The translations under genes were made by a program, and so were the position numbers. DNA of 64,000 nucleotides, taken from assembly GCF_000235625.1 (NCBI RefSeq), contig NZ_AGTR01000037.1:1-64000 (forward strand), in the 5' to 3' direction. The DNA comes from Marinobacter manganoxydans MnI7-9 (GTDB lineage Bacteria; Pseudomonadota; Gammaproteobacteria; Pseudomonadales; Oleiphilaceae). Below are positions 25,114-34,646 of the stretch, piece after piece. The first letter of the stretch is position 1, and each line of letters begins with the position of its first letter. Under the pieces are notes generated by a model that saw nothing but the letters and a program-made list of their open reading frames with translations, searched no databases and was not told where the DNA came from.

Positions 25114-25518
25114 ATGACAGCGTTAGATGATGACAAACCCACGCCCCGTGGCGAACTCACCCTGCAGATTATCCCGCTCCCCTCGGACACCAATGCCAAT
25201 GGCGATGTCTTTGCCGGCTGGCTGGTAAAACAGATGGATCTCGCCGCTGCGACCATGGCCGGACGGATTTCCCAGGGCCGTAACGCCACCGTGGCAATGG
25301 ACCGGATGGAGTTCCTGTCACCGTTGCGAGTAGGGTCCCAGGTAGGTTGTTACTGCGAACTCGTCGATATCGGCCGCAGTTCCATGAAAATCAGCGTGGA
25401 AGTGTGGACCCTTGACCGCACTGCCAAGAATCCACGTAAGGTCACCGAGGGTCTGTTCGTCTACGTTGCCATTGATGAGCACGGTCGGATCCGCGAGGTG
25501 CCGGAGCAGGTTCTCTGA
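25114..25518 (+). CDS. Acyl-CoA thioesterase, hot-dog fold (YciA-like)
   Basis: Single hot-dog domain (134 aa) that hydrolyses acyl-CoA thioesters. It resembles YciA in the active-site stretch LPSDTNANGDVFAGWLVKQMD and the following AGRISQGRNATVAMDRMEFLSPLRVG. The Asn-Ala-Asn-Gly-Asp segment carries the catalytic Asp. AGAAGG precedes the ATG at 25114; the upstream frame to 24994 would cross the Pho box. Convergent with the DHOD-like gene, 12 nt apart. Confidence 0.85.
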   Translation: MTALDDDKPTPRGELTLQIIPLPSDTNANGDVFAGWLVKQMDLAAATMAGRISQGRNATVAMDRMEFLSPLRVGSQVGCYCELVDIGRSSMKISVEVWTLDRTAKNPRKVTEGLFVYVAIDEHGRIREVPEQVL

Positions 25519-25530
25519 CCCTGCACCGCT

Positions 25531-26523
25531 CTATTTCCAGCCGTGCAGAAGGCGGGCGTAATTAAGGCGCTCCCAGGTTCGGGCATTGGGGGCGTTCGCC
25601 ATAGACAGAACGCCCTGTGCTTCTGCCAGCGAGCGGTATCCCATTCCGGAGAGCCGAGCATTCATTTCCCGGGTAATCCTCGACAGGGCGCCGGCACCCT
25701 CCGATAGCAATGCGGAGACCACCTGCACTGCGGAAGCGCCCGAAAGAATCGCTTTTGCCGCATCATCACCACTGTGAACGCCACCCGAAACGGCCATTTC
25801 CAGTGATGTCTGGCCATACAGCATGGCCGCAGCGTGCAAGCGCAAGGGCAGCTCGGCGCTGGATGAAAGCACCACTTCCCGGCTCAACTCCAGCTCGTCC
25901 AGGTCCATATCGGGCTGGTAAAACCGGTTGAACAAAACCACGCCCCGGGCCCCTGACTCTTCGATACCGGCGACAAACGCAGGCAAGGCCGAGTAGAAAG
26001 GCGATAGCTTGACGCTGACCGGAATGCTCACCTGCTCAGTCACTGACCTCACAACCGAGAGTTGCCTCTGTTCCAGTGCCTCCGCAGTTTCCTCCGGATC
26101 CGAGGCCAGGTCGTAGAGATTCAGTTCGATGGCATGGGCGCCCGCCGCTTCCAGCTCGCGTGCATGCCGGGTCCAGCCACCTGTCGAGATACCGTTGAGC
26201 GAGGCAACCACCGGCACACCCAGTGAATGTCGCAACAGCTCCAACCGCTGCAGGTAGCTGTCCGATCCCATCTCGAAGAGTTCGGATTCGGGAAAAAACG
26301 ATCGGGCCTCGGCGTCCATGTTGATCCGCGAATCAATAAACCGGTGAGCCGCCAGCTGCTCCTCCACAAGCTGCTCCTCGAAGAGGGAATGCATCACCAC
26401 GGCACCGGCGCCAGCGTCAACACAGGCCTTCAGCGCGTCCAGGTCATCGGTCAGGGGGCTGGCGCCGACCACAAGGGGCGAGCTAAGCTCCAACCCCAGC
26501 CAACGGGTTGCCAATTCAGTCAT
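25531..26523 (-). CDS. Dihydroorotate dehydrogenase-like flavoprotein
   Basis: TIM-barrel flavoprotein of the DHOD-like group (330 aa). It starts MTELATRWLGLELSSPLVVG, with PLTDDLDALKACVDAGAGAVVMHSLFEEQ and a C-terminal GGVHSGDDAAKAILSGASAVQV phosphate-binding block for FMN. Its ATG overlaps the nifJ stop by 8 nt, so the two are translationally coupled. That suggests a redox role tied to the oxidoreductase instead of de novo pyrimidine synthesis. The substrate is unknown. Confidence 0.82.
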   Translation of the reverse strand: MTELATRWLGLELSSPLVVGASPLTDDLDALKACVDAGAGAVVMHSLFEEQLVEEQLAAHRFIDSRINMDAEARSFFPESELFEMGSDSYLQRLELLRHSLGVPVVASLNGISTGGWTRHARELEAAGAHAIELNLYDLASDPEETAEALEQRQLSVVRSVTEQVSIPVSVKLSPFYSALPAFVAGIEESGARGVVLFNRFYQPDMDLDELELSREVVLSSSAELPLRLHAAAMLYGQTSLEMAVSGGVHSGDDAAKAILSGASAVQVVSALLSEGAGALSRITREMNARLSGMGYRSLAEAQGVLSMANAPNARTWERLNYARLLHGWK

Positions 26524-29500
26524 GACGTTCACCCTTTTCGTTGTCAGGGTCAGAAGTTTCATGGGGCTCGAAGTGGATCCCCGCCAGCTGCTTGTAGAGC
26601 TCACGCTGCTCAGTTGCAGCCTCAGAAGCTGCCGCCACCAGCTGTTCGTAGCGTTGGGGATCCCGCAGCTCCAGCATCCGGAACCGGGCCTCTTCCTGCA
26701 TATAGGCTTTCATGGTGACTTTCTGACGCAAGGAGTCCAGCTGCAGGGGCGGCAGCCCTTCGTGGATGCGCCGGGGATCAAACCGGTACAGCGGCCAGGC
26801 CCAGCTGTCTACCGCCCGCTTCTGCTGTGCGGGCGAGTGCACCAGGTCGTAACCGTGGGCAATGCAGGGGCTGTGGGCGATGATCAGTGCCGGGCCGTCG
26901 AAGCTCTCGGCTTCCTGCAGGGCCTTGGTGGTGTGGTTGCTGTGGGATTGCATGGCAATCTGGGCCACGTAAACGTGACCATAACTCATGGCCAGCAGGC
27001 CCAGATCCTTCTTCCGGGTGGCCTTGCCGGCAGCGGCGAACTTGGCAATCGCACCCATGGGGGTGGCCTTGGACTGCTGCCCGCCAGTGTTGGAATAGAC
27101 TTCGGTATCGAGTACCAACAGTTTCACATTCTGACCCGAGGCCAGGGCGTGGTCGAGACCGCCATAACCAATATCATAGGCCCAGCCGTCGCCCCCTATT
27201 ACCCAGACACTCTTCGGACAGAGCTCATCGGCCAGACTGTCCAGTTCCCGGGCCTCTGGCGTCTGCTTGTTCGCCAGCCAGTTCCGCAGCTGCTCAATGG
27301 CTGTGCGTCTGGCTGCCATTGCCCATTCATCAACGGTGGTGCAGGCGCTGGTCAGCTCCGGGTAGAGTCCGTCAGGTAGTTCTTCCCGGAACCCTTCCAG
27401 TAACTGCCAGGCCCGACCGACAAGCTTGTCCAGCCCCAGACGCATGCCCAGGCCCAGTTCCGCCGCGTCCTCAAACAACGAGTTGTTCCAGGTAGGACCA
27501 CGGCCGTCGGCGTTCACTGTGTACGGAGTGGTGGGCAGATTGCCACCATAGATCGAGGAACATCCGGTGGCGTTGGCAATCAGCAACCGATCGCCCACCA
27601 GCTGGGTTAGCAGACGGATGTAGGGTGTTTCACCGCAGCCGGAGCAGGCGCCGGAATATTCGAACAGGGGAATCAGCAGCGGCAGGGATTTGAAGTCCCG
27701 GGGGATACGGTCTCTGGGCACATCCGGCAATTGCCGGAAAAACGCCAGGTTCTCTGCCTCTACCTCACGGTGCGCTTCGATCGGCTGCATATTGATGGCT
27801 TTGCGTTTGGGCTGGGTCCGGTCCTTTGCCGGGCAGACCTCGACACACAAGCCACAGCCGGTGCAGTCATCAGGCGCCACCTGAATACGGTAATCCAGTC
27901 CCTCCAGCTCCGAGGTGTGGGTTTCCGGCACCACCTCGAACGCCTCTGGCGCCCCTTTGACCGTCTCGGGCTCAAACACCTTGCTGGTGATCGCGGTGTG
28001 CGGGCAGATCATTGCGCAGAAGTTGCACTGCACGCAAAGGTCAGATTCCCAGATGGGGATCTCCAGGGCGATACTTCGCTTTTCATACTGGCTGGTTCCC
28101 GTTGGCCAGGTACCATCCGGCGGAAAAGCACTGACCGGCAGCTTGTCCCCCTGCCCTTCCAGCAACAGGCGGGTGACTTTCTGCACAAAGTCCGGCGCAT
28201 CCTCCGGCACTCTTGGTGGCCGGGTGCGGGTGGCCGTTACCTTGTCCGGTACCGGTACCTCGTGCAGGTTGTCCAGTGCCGAGTCCACCGCTTCCACGTT
28301 GCGGCGCACCACTTCCGGCCCGCGGCGGCCCCAGGTTTTACGAATGGATTCCTTGATGTGGGCAATGGCCTCATCCCGGGGCAGGATATCCGCCAGGGCG
28401 AAGAAGCAGACCTGCATTACCGTGTTGATCCGTCGTTCCAGCCCCGCTTTTTCCGCCACTTCGGCGGCATCGATCACAAACAGTCGGGCCTTGCGCTCAA
28501 CCAGCGCCCGCTGGACCTCTTCCGACAGCCGGTCCCAGACCTCCTCTTTCGGCCAGGGCACATTGAGCAGCACCGTTGCACCCTCGGCGGCATGTTCCAG
28601 CACATCAAAACGCTCCAGGAACTGGGGTGCATGAATGGCCACGAACTGGGCCCTGTTGATCAGATAGCTGGAGCGGATCGGCAGCGGACCGAACCGCAGG
28701 TGGGATACCGTGGTGGCACCGGATTTCTTGGAGTCATAGACGAAATGGCCCTGGGCAAACAGATCCGTGCCCTCGCCCAGAATCTTGATGCTGGCCTTGT
28801 TGCTGCTGACGGTGCCATCAGCGCCCAGACCGAAGAACAGGGCCCGGCGGGTTTTCGGGGACTCAATGTCCAGTTCGCTGTCCACATCCAGGGAGAGATG
28901 GCTGACATCGTCCCGCACGCCAACGGTAAAACGGGTTTTCGGCGCTTCGGCTTTCAGTTGGTCGAAAATGGCGCAGACCATGGCCGGGGTAAATTCCCGG
29001 GAAGACAGACCATAGCGCCCCCCGATCACCCGGGGCAGCACCTTGCGATCGCCCCGGCTGTAAGCTTCCATCAAGGCGCCACTGACTTCCAGCAACAGGG
29101 GCTCACCCTGGGCTCCGGGTTCCTTGGTACGGTCCAGGACTGCCAGGTGCTCGACCGTATCCGGCAAAGCGCTCAGGAAACGGTCGGTGGCAAAGGGCCG
29201 GAACAGGCGCACCTTGAGGACCCCGACTTTCTCGCCCTGCTCCAGCAGCCACTCCACCGTCTCATGGGCGCATTCGGCCCCGGAACCCATCAGGATGACC
29301 ACCCGGTCGGCCTCGGGGTGGCCGAAATAATCAAACAGCCGGTACTGGCGCCCGGTAATGCCGGCAAACCGGTCCATCACGGCTTCAAGTTTGTCCGGAA
29401 ACGCCTGATAGAACGGGTTGATTGCCTCCCGGGCCTGGAAGAAGGCGTCCGGGTTCTGGGAGGTGCCGCGAACCACTGGCCGGTCCGGTGTCATCCGGCG

Positions 29501-30109
29501 GCTGCGATGTGCTTCAACTCCGTCGTGCGATACCAGCGCCTGCAAATCCTGGTCACTGAGCGCCGCAATCTTGGAGATTTCATGGGAGGTGCGAAAGCCG
29601 TCGAAGAAATGCATCACCGGCACCCGGCTTTCCAGGGTGACGGCGTGGCCGATGGCCGCAAGGTCCTGGGCCTCCTGTACCGATCCCGACGCCAGCAGGG
29701 CAAAACCGGTACCGCGGGCGCTCATCACATCAGAATGGTCGCAGAAAATGGACAAAGCATGGGTGGCAATGCTGCGGGCGGCAATGTGCATGCAGAACGG
29801 CGACAGCTCGCCGGCAATCTTGTACAGATTGGGCAGCATCAACAGCAGTCCCTGGGAGGCGGTAAAGGTGGTCACCAGGGAACCGGCCTGCAGTGCCCCG
29901 TGCATGGCACCCGCGGCACCAGCCTCGGACTGCATTTCGACCACACTTGGCACCTGCCCCCAGAGATTGGGCTTGCCCAGGGCCGCCCAGTCATCAGCGT
30001 GTTCGCCCATCACTGAAGCGGGCGTAATCGGATAGATGGCAATGGTCTCGCTCAGGCGGTAAGCCACTGAGGACACCGCTTCATTGCCGTCGAGGGTATG
30101 AAACTCCAT
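26516..30109 (-). CDS. nifJ: Pyruvate:ferredoxin (flavodoxin) oxidoreductase NifJ
   Basis: Single-chain 2-oxoacid:ferredoxin oxidoreductase (1197 aa, normal length) turning pyruvate and CoA into acetyl-CoA, CO2 and reduced ferredoxin or flavodoxin. Parts in order: N-terminal TPP-dependent domain (DGNEAVSSVAYRLSETIAIYPITP), domain II, gamma-like domain, a two-cluster ferredoxin domain (CVQCNFCAMICP near 690, CTGCGLCVEVCP near 748), the cluster Cys pair CSGCGE near 823, and the TPP/Mg site GGDGWAYDIGYGG near 973. The ATG at 30109 has GGGAG 8 nt upstream. The enzyme is usually oxygen-sensitive, so a role under low oxygen is likely. Confidence 0.95.
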   Translation of the reverse strand: MEFHTLDGNEAVSSVAYRLSETIAIYPITPASVMGEHADDWAALGKPNLWGQVPSVVEMQSEAGAAGAMHGALQAGSLVTTFTASQGLLLMLPNLYKIAGELSPFCMHIAARSIATHALSIFCDHSDVMSARGTGFALLASGSVQEAQDLAAIGHAVTLESRVPVMHFFDGFRTSHEISKIAALSDQDLQALVSHDGVEAHRSRRMTPDRPVVRGTSQNPDAFFQAREAINPFYQAFPDKLEAVMDRFAGITGRQYRLFDYFGHPEADRVVILMGSGAECAHETVEWLLEQGEKVGVLKVRLFRPFATDRFLSALPDTVEHLAVLDRTKEPGAQGEPLLLEVSGALMEAYSRGDRKVLPRVIGGRYGLSSREFTPAMVCAIFDQLKAEAPKTRFTVGVRDDVSHLSLDVDSELDIESPKTRRALFFGLGADGTVSSNKASIKILGEGTDLFAQGHFVYDSKKSGATTVSHLRFGPLPIRSSYLINRAQFVAIHAPQFLERFDVLEHAAEGATVLLNVPWPKEEVWDRLSEEVQRALVERKARLFVIDAAEVAEKAGLERRINTVMQVCFFALADILPRDEAIAHIKESIRKTWGRRGPEVVRRNVEAVDSALDNLHEVPVPDKVTATRTRPPRVPEDAPDFVQKVTRLLLEGQGDKLPVSAFPPDGTWPTGTSQYEKRSIALEIPIWESDLCVQCNFCAMICPHTAITSKVFEPETVKGAPEAFEVVPETHTSELEGLDYRIQVAPDDCTGCGLCVEVCPAKDRTQPKRKAINMQPIEAHREVEAENLAFFRQLPDVPRDRIPRDFKSLPLLIPLFEYSGACSGCGETPYIRLLTQLVGDRLLIANATGCSSIYGGNLPTTPYTVNADGRGPTWNNSLFEDAAELGLGMRLGLDKLVGRAWQLLEGFREELPDGLYPELTSACTTVDEWAMAARRTAIEQLRNWLANKQTPEARELDSLADELCPKSVWVIGGDGWAYDIGYGGLDHALASGQNVKLLVLDTEVYSNTGGQQSKATPMGAIAKFAAAGKATRKKDLGLLAMSYGHVYVAQIAMQSHSNHTTKALQEAESFDGPALIIAHSPCIAHGYDLVHSPAQQKRAVDSWAWPLYRFDPRRIHEGLPPLQLDSLRQKVTMKAYMQEEARFRMLELRDPQRYEQLVAAASEAATEQRELYKQLAGIHFEPHETSDPDNEKGERHD

Positions 30110-30219
30110 GGCCACGACTCCCTGTGGTGAGGCCGGCAGACAGCTTTGAGTCTAGTATCGACGGTGACAACCGCAAGAGGGCGGGTTTGATCTGAGACAG
30201 GTTTGGGGAAGAAACAGGA

Positions 30220-31338
30220 TCAGGACTTGCCTGCTCCGGTTTTGATCAGGTGCTGAAACAGGAACTGGTAGTCTCCGGCCAGTCTGGATGCCCGCCAACC
30301 TTCTGGCGGACAGGCTGATGCGCCCTTTTCCAGCATGGCTTCGAGGCTGTCGGCGGCAGCTTCAGCCTCTCGCTCCGCATCCTGTTCATGGCTGTCATAG
30401 CGACACAGTTCCGGCACGTACTCGCGATAGGCCAGGCGATCCGGCGCCAATGGGACACAACCTGACGCCATGGCTTCGAGCATCGACAGCCCCTGGAAAT
30501 CGTGCAAAGCCGTGGAGATCACAATATCCGCCTGACGCAGCAAATGATCGTAGTCTTCACGGCTTTCCAGAAACCCCCAGTGTTCGATGCAATGACCAAA
30601 CTGTTCCCGGATCCGGTCAAATGCCTTCGGATAGCTGCGAAATCGCTCACCCACCACACTCAACCTGAACGGCATCGAACGCTGGTCCAGCACCTGCAGG
30701 AACTTCAGCAGACGGTCAGGCCCCTTGTCGTATTCCCAGCGATGGTTCCAGAGCAGATGGGGGCAGGCCCGGTTCATAAGTGGCCGGCGATCAGCAAACA
30801 ACCGGTCCTCAATCGGCACCGGTATCACCCGGGACTTGTCACGCAGCGTTTCGATCAGTCCTTCGGGCACTTCATCGGGCAGCTTCTGGAGGAAAGAGGT
30901 GGCGCCTGCCAGAAAACTGTCCCGGTTCCAGCCACTGTTGAATATCACACAATCGGCAGACAGCGCACTGTAGAGGTTCACCATCTGCGGATCGGCACTG
31001 CTGTTCTGGCCGCTGGATACCGGAAAGGCGAACTGGTTTTCATGCATGTACAGCAGGCAGGGGGTGTGAGCAAGACGCGGGTGCAGCCCTCGGAGGGTTG
31101 CCAGATCCACCATGGATGTCGCAATGATCAGATCCCAGTGTTCCTGCAGGAGTGGCTCGTTCAGCCAGCTCAGTGGATTGCCACGGATACGCCAGCGGAA
31201 GAACCTGGGCGGCAGAACAAGACTCTGCCATTCATAACGCGGAAACATGGCGCCTAACTGCTCCCGCCAGCGCCTGTGACTGGCGGCATCGTAGCCAGAC
31301 AGAAGGAGTATTCTCGGCGTGGTTCCAGAGGTCGTCAT
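30220..31338 (-). CDS. DUF3524 glycosyltransferase (tRNA-queuosine mannosyltransferase-like)
   Basis: GT-B glycosyltransferase, 372 aa. The DUF3524 N-terminal half has ILLLSGYDAASHRRWREQL, SMVDLATLRGL, YMHENQFAFPV and FNSGWNRDSF. The Glycos_transf_1 half has LLWNHRWEYDKGPDRLLKFL and TALHDFQGLSMLEAMASGCVPLAPD. This is the architecture of GTDC1/QTMAN, which mannosylates queuosine in tRNA-Asp. The bacterial activity is inferred by homology. The ATG at 31338 is used; a GTG at 31350 overlaps the MFS stop by one base (TAGTG) and is an equally possible coupled start. Confidence 0.8.
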   Translation of the reverse strand: MTTSGTTPRILLLSGYDAASHRRWREQLGAMFPRYEWQSLVLPPRFFRWRIRGNPLSWLNEPLLQEHWDLIIATSMVDLATLRGLHPRLAHTPCLLYMHENQFAFPVSSGQNSSADPQMVNLYSALSADCVIFNSGWNRDSFLAGATSFLQKLPDEVPEGLIETLRDKSRVIPVPIEDRLFADRRPLMNRACPHLLWNHRWEYDKGPDRLLKFLQVLDQRSMPFRLSVVGERFRSYPKAFDRIREQFGHCIEHWGFLESREDYDHLLRQADIVISTALHDFQGLSMLEAMASGCVPLAPDRLAYREYVPELCRYDSHEQDAEREAEAAADSLEAMLEKGASACPPEGWRASRLAGDYQFLFQHLIKTGAGKS

Positions 31339-31349
31339 ACGATGTCTCA

Positions 31350-32534
31350 CTAACCAGCCTGAACCTCAGGCCGAGCCCGGGAGAGCGCCCAAAGCCCGAG
31401 CACCGGACCAGGGAACAGCAGGAGAACCACCCAGACATTCAACTGGCCCCAGAGCCCACTGGTCAGCCAGATGGCAGGCAGCGTCAGACCAAACCCGACC
31501 GCATTCATCACCGCCAGAGAGGAGCCTACCGACTCCCTCGGCGCCGTTGCCGAGGCCAGCGCCGAGAATTGAGGTGAGTCGGCAACCACAGCAATGCCCC
31601 AGACAATGAGCAAAACGATCAGCAAGGCCGGCGATAGTCCGTTCAGCCAGGGGTAAACCAGGCAGAAGGCCCCGGACACCATCAGGGCTCGCCGGGCCAC
31701 CCATTCACTACCCCGTGTTCGGCTGAGCCGGCCACCACCGACGCAACCTGCCGCACCAATGCCAATGACAGCAAACGACAACCAGGGAATAAGTGCGTCA
31801 CTCTGCCCCATCCGCTGCAGCTCCCGGCCGATGAGCAGGGGTGTTAATGTCCAGAACGCGTAGAGCTCCCACATATGGCCGAAGTAACCACCGGCCACTG
31901 CCCGGAATCTCGGGATGCGCAGAGCCGCCAGCCCCTGGCTGAGGGGCAATCGCCCGCTGCTTCTAGGCAGGTGCGGGCCGTCACCCAGCAGAAACACCAG
32001 CAGCCCTCCGGCCACGGCAAGACAGGACGCCGCCATCAGCGGCCACTCCCAGGGCATGCCCAGGGTTGCTCCGCGCATCAGGTGGGGCAGCGCCGTTCCC
32101 AGTGTCAGCATGCCCACCAGCCAGGCCAGGGCAGCCCCGGCATACTTTGGCGTCCAGGCAATGACCATTTTCATGCCCAGGGGATAGATCCCGGCCAGAC
32201 ACAGCCCGGTGGCAAAGCGCAGGAGGAAATCGAGCGGCGGCGCACCGGCAGCGAAAATAAATCCACCGTTAACCAGAGCCCCCAACAGGCTCGACAGCGC
32301 AAAGATCCGACTCGCGCCAAAGCGGTCGGCCAGGCCGGTCACCGCAATGGTCAGGGTGCCTGCGATAAACCCGGCCTGCACCGCCAATGTCAGCCGCCCG
32401 AGATCACTCTCGGTCAGGCCCAGCTCGCCGGCCAGCGACAACCAGACACCGTTGATACTGAACCAGAGCGAGGTGCCGAAAAGCTGGGCCAGAACGATCA
32501 CAGGGAGGGGGTAACGTCGTAGCAGGTCGATCAT
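31350..32534 (-). CDS. MFS transporter
   Basis: Twelve-helix major facilitator protein (394 aa) starting MIDLLRRYPLPVIVLAQLFG. The loop 2-3 signature is GLADRFGASRIFALSSLLG. The ligand is unknown. The ATG at 32534 overlaps the fetB-like stop as ATGA. The frame stays open upstream to 33305, but that part lies inside the fetB gene and is low-complexity, so it is rejected. It belongs to the fetA-fetB-MFS-glycosyltransferase run, all overlapping or nearly so. Confidence 0.85.
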   Translation of the reverse strand: MIDLLRRYPLPVIVLAQLFGTSLWFSINGVWLSLAGELGLTESDLGRLTLAVQAGFIAGTLTIAVTGLADRFGASRIFALSSLLGALVNGGFIFAAGAPPLDFLLRFATGLCLAGIYPLGMKMVIAWTPKYAGAALAWLVGMLTLGTALPHLMRGATLGMPWEWPLMAASCLAVAGGLLVFLLGDGPHLPRSSGRLPLSQGLAALRIPRFRAVAGGYFGHMWELYAFWTLTPLLIGRELQRMGQSDALIPWLSFAVIGIGAAGCVGGGRLSRTRGSEWVARRALMVSGAFCLVYPWLNGLSPALLIVLLIVWGIAVVADSPQFSALASATAPRESVGSSLAVMNAVGFGLTLPAIWLTSGLWGQLNVWVVLLLFPGPVLGLWALSRARPEVQAG

Positions 32535-33328
32535 TGTTTCACCAGTCGGTCCAGTCGCAGGCGCTCCCGGTCGTCGAACAGTCTTCGCCCGCCCCAGGAA
32601 ACTGCCATCAGGGCACCAAATCCGGTGCCGACGGTGATGATCAGCATCACCAGGATCTGGTATTTCACCGCCACTGCCGGCGGGCTGCCTGCGAGAATCT
32701 GGCCGGTCATCATACCGGGCAGGCTGACGATACCGGCAGCGGCCATGGCGTTGATGGATGGCATCATACCACTGCGCATGGCGTCTCTCCGGATATCTTC
32801 CAGCGCCTGCTTCCAGGTCTGGCCCAGCATCAGGCGGTTCTCGATGACGGCCCGCTGCCGCCAGACCGATTCGTTCAAACGATCCAGCGCCAGGCTGACG
32901 CCTGTCATGGTGTTTCCGAGCATCATGCCCAGAAGGGGAATGGCATACTGTGGGGTGTACCAGGGGTCTGGGCCGATCACTACCGAGAGCGCCAGTACCG
33001 TCACCGAGAAGGACGATACGAACATCGATCCGGTGCCGATACCGAACGCCCACCAGCCCTGGAGTCTTCGGCCCTGACGTGCCACAACCTCCCGGCCGGC
33101 AACCAGAAGCATGACCAGGGCCATCAGGGCGATCCATTGGAAACCGGACGACGCAAACAGTGCCTCCAGAACCAGCCCGATCAGCGCCAGCTGAATCACC
33201 GTTCGAAGTGCAGCGATCAACAGGTTTCGGGTAATGCCCAGTCGGGCCAGATACCCCGTCCCAGCCAGGGCGAGCACCAGCAGCGCAGCCAGACCCAACT
33301 TCCACCAGGCCAGATCAATCACTTCCAT
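32531..33328 (-). CDS. fetB: FetB/YbbM-type ABC exporter permease
   Basis: Membrane protein of the UPF0014/FetB family (265 aa, about seven helices). Blocks such as ALRTVIQLALIGLVLEALF, PLLGMMLGNTMTGVSLALDRL and AMRSGMMPSINAMAAAGIVSLPGMMTGQILAG are diagnostic. In E. coli FetAB exports iron. The ATG at 33328 overlaps the fetA-like gene by 14 nt, so the two subunits are coupled. Confidence 0.88.
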   Translation of the reverse strand: MEVIDLAWWKLGLAALLVLALAGTGYLARLGITRNLLIAALRTVIQLALIGLVLEALFASSGFQWIALMALVMLLVAGREVVARQGRRLQGWWAFGIGTGSMFVSSFSVTVLALSVVIGPDPWYTPQYAIPLLGMMLGNTMTGVSLALDRLNESVWRQRAVIENRLMLGQTWKQALEDIRRDAMRSGMMPSINAMAAAGIVSLPGMMTGQILAGSPPAVAVKYQILVMLIITVGTGFGALMAVSWGGRRLFDDRERLRLDRLVKQ

Positions 33329-33923
33329 CTGCGCGCTCCAGACTGGTGCCAAGAATCCGGTAATGGGCATCGGCCACCCGATGAATCTGGCCAACATCAT
33401 GGGCGACCCAGAGCACTGCGATCTGCCGCCTCCGGATTTCCTCAAGCAACCAGGTTTCAATCGCTTCTGTGCTGTCGTTGTCGAGGTTGGCGGTGGGTTC
33501 GTCCAGTAAGAGAACCTCAGGCTCAAGCAGCAGGGCCCGCCAGAGCGCCAGCCGCTGCCGCTCACCGGAAGACAACCGGCTTACCGACCACTCCAGCACC
33601 TCGGGCGGGAAGCCCAGCGCTGACGGCAAATCTGCCTTCACATGATCCGGGAAGTGACCTCCAACCTCATCAAACCACCACTGGCTGTCTGCCGGCACCA
33701 TCACCACCCGGCTTCGCCATTGGTGGGCGGGCAAATCCTCCTGGCAGGTATCAGCCACAGACACGGTGCCCCCATGGGGCTCCAGGTCCGCCACGGCTCT
33801 CAGCAGCCGACTCTTGCCACTGCCTGACGGACCGGACAGACAGACAACCTGTCCACCAGGTACCGTCAAAGACACGTTACTGAGAGTGCCAACACAGAGA
33901 TTTTTCAGGACCAAATCTGTCAA
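33315..33923 (-). CDS. fetA: FetA/YbbL-type ABC ATP-binding protein
   Basis: ABC ATPase (202 aa), partner of the FetB-like permease. Walker A is LSGPSGSGKSRLLRAV, the signature is VSRLSSGERQRLALWRA, Walker B is EVLLLDEPTANLD, and the switch His is in WVAHD. No ATG fits. The TTG at 33923 (read as MTDLVLKNL) has GAGG five nt upstream; a TTG at 33947 is the alternative. The likely promoter lies in the 90 bp shared with the divergent outer-membrane gene. Confidence 0.85.
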   Translation of the reverse strand: MTDLVLKNLCVGTLSNVSLTVPGGQVVCLSGPSGSGKSRLLRAVADLEPHGGTVSVADTCQEDLPAHQWRSRVVMVPADSQWWFDEVGGHFPDHVKADLPSALGFPPEVLEWSVSRLSSGERQRLALWRALLLEPEVLLLDEPTANLDNDSTEAIETWLLEEIRRRQIAVLWVAHDVGQIHRVADAHYRILGTSLERADGSD

Positions 33924-34012
33924 GATAGCCTCATCAGGGCTCGCCAATGTTCATAACGGATATACCATTGCACAGTGTCCTGCCAACAACCAGCCACACA
34001 GGCCAGGGATGT

Positions 34013-34639
34013 ATGAAGCTTCGATCTCTTGTTACGTTCACACTGGCAGTTGCACTGATTGCCCCGCCGTTGGCAGCAGAGGTCAGTCTGGCACCGTTTG
34101 CCGGTTTTCGCATGAGCAGTTCGGTGGATATCGAGACCGCCGGCGCCAGCACCTCAGACCAGATCGACTTCCGGGATTCCGCCAGCCAGGGACTGGTGTT
34201 CAATTTTGATCTGGCAGAGCCCGGCAAACAGGGAGAGATTTATTTCGGCCGGCAGAACACCTCCGCCCGACTGGACAATGGTCTGTTTGCACCGAGCCTG
34301 GATTCCATCGACCTGACCATCTACCAGCTCCAGTTCGGCGGGCTGTATTTCCCGGCTGGCCAGAATCATGGCGGGTTTGTCTCTGGTGTGTTCGGCGTTA
34401 CCCGCCTCGAGCCGGACGATTCACGGTATGAAACCCATCACCGGGCCGCCCTGTCCATTGGCGGCGGGTACCAGTTTTTCCTGACGGAACAACTGCGCCT
34501 GAGGCTCGATCTGCGTGGTGTTTACACAGCCCTGAACTCGGGCGGCTCCGCGTTCTGCTCCGGCGGCTGCGAACTCAGATTCGACAGCAGCGGCTACCTG
34601 CAGGTGGAAGCCGCCGCAGGGCTGGCCATTCGGTTCTGA
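34013..34639 (+). CDS. Small outer-membrane beta-barrel protein
   Basis: 208 aa with a clear signal peptide (MKLRSLVTFTLAVALIAPPLAA-E). About eight amphipathic strands follow and the last residue is Phe (LAIRF), the usual signature of a BAM-inserted barrel. Alternating patterns such as FAGFRMSS and GEIYFGRQNT support this. A Cys pair (FCSGGCEL) lies near the C-terminus. AGGGA precedes the ATG at 34013. It resembles OmpW/OmpA-like small barrels in size only; the function is unknown. Convergent with arsJ, 7 nt apart. Confidence 0.75.
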   Translation: MKLRSLVTFTLAVALIAPPLAAEVSLAPFAGFRMSSSVDIETAGASTSDQIDFRDSASQGLVFNFDLAEPGKQGEIYFGRQNTSARLDNGLFAPSLDSIDLTIYQLQFGGLYFPAGQNHGGFVSGVFGVTRLEPDDSRYETHHRAALSIGGGYQFFLTEQLRLRLDLRGVYTALNSGGSAFCSGGCELRFDSSGYLQVEAAAGLAIRF

Positions 34640-34646
34640 AGCCCGG

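Noticed and set aside
27731-30016. A 761-codon frame antisense to nifJ
   Set aside because: It is the complement of a well-conserved GC-rich gene. Its translation shows no domain, while nifJ on the other strand has all its motifs.
32535-33305. A 257-codon upstream extension of the MFS transporter frame
   Set aside because: Low-complexity Gly/Arg/Pro translation lying inside the fetB gene. The ATG at 32534 gives a normal MFS N-terminus and an ATGA overlap.
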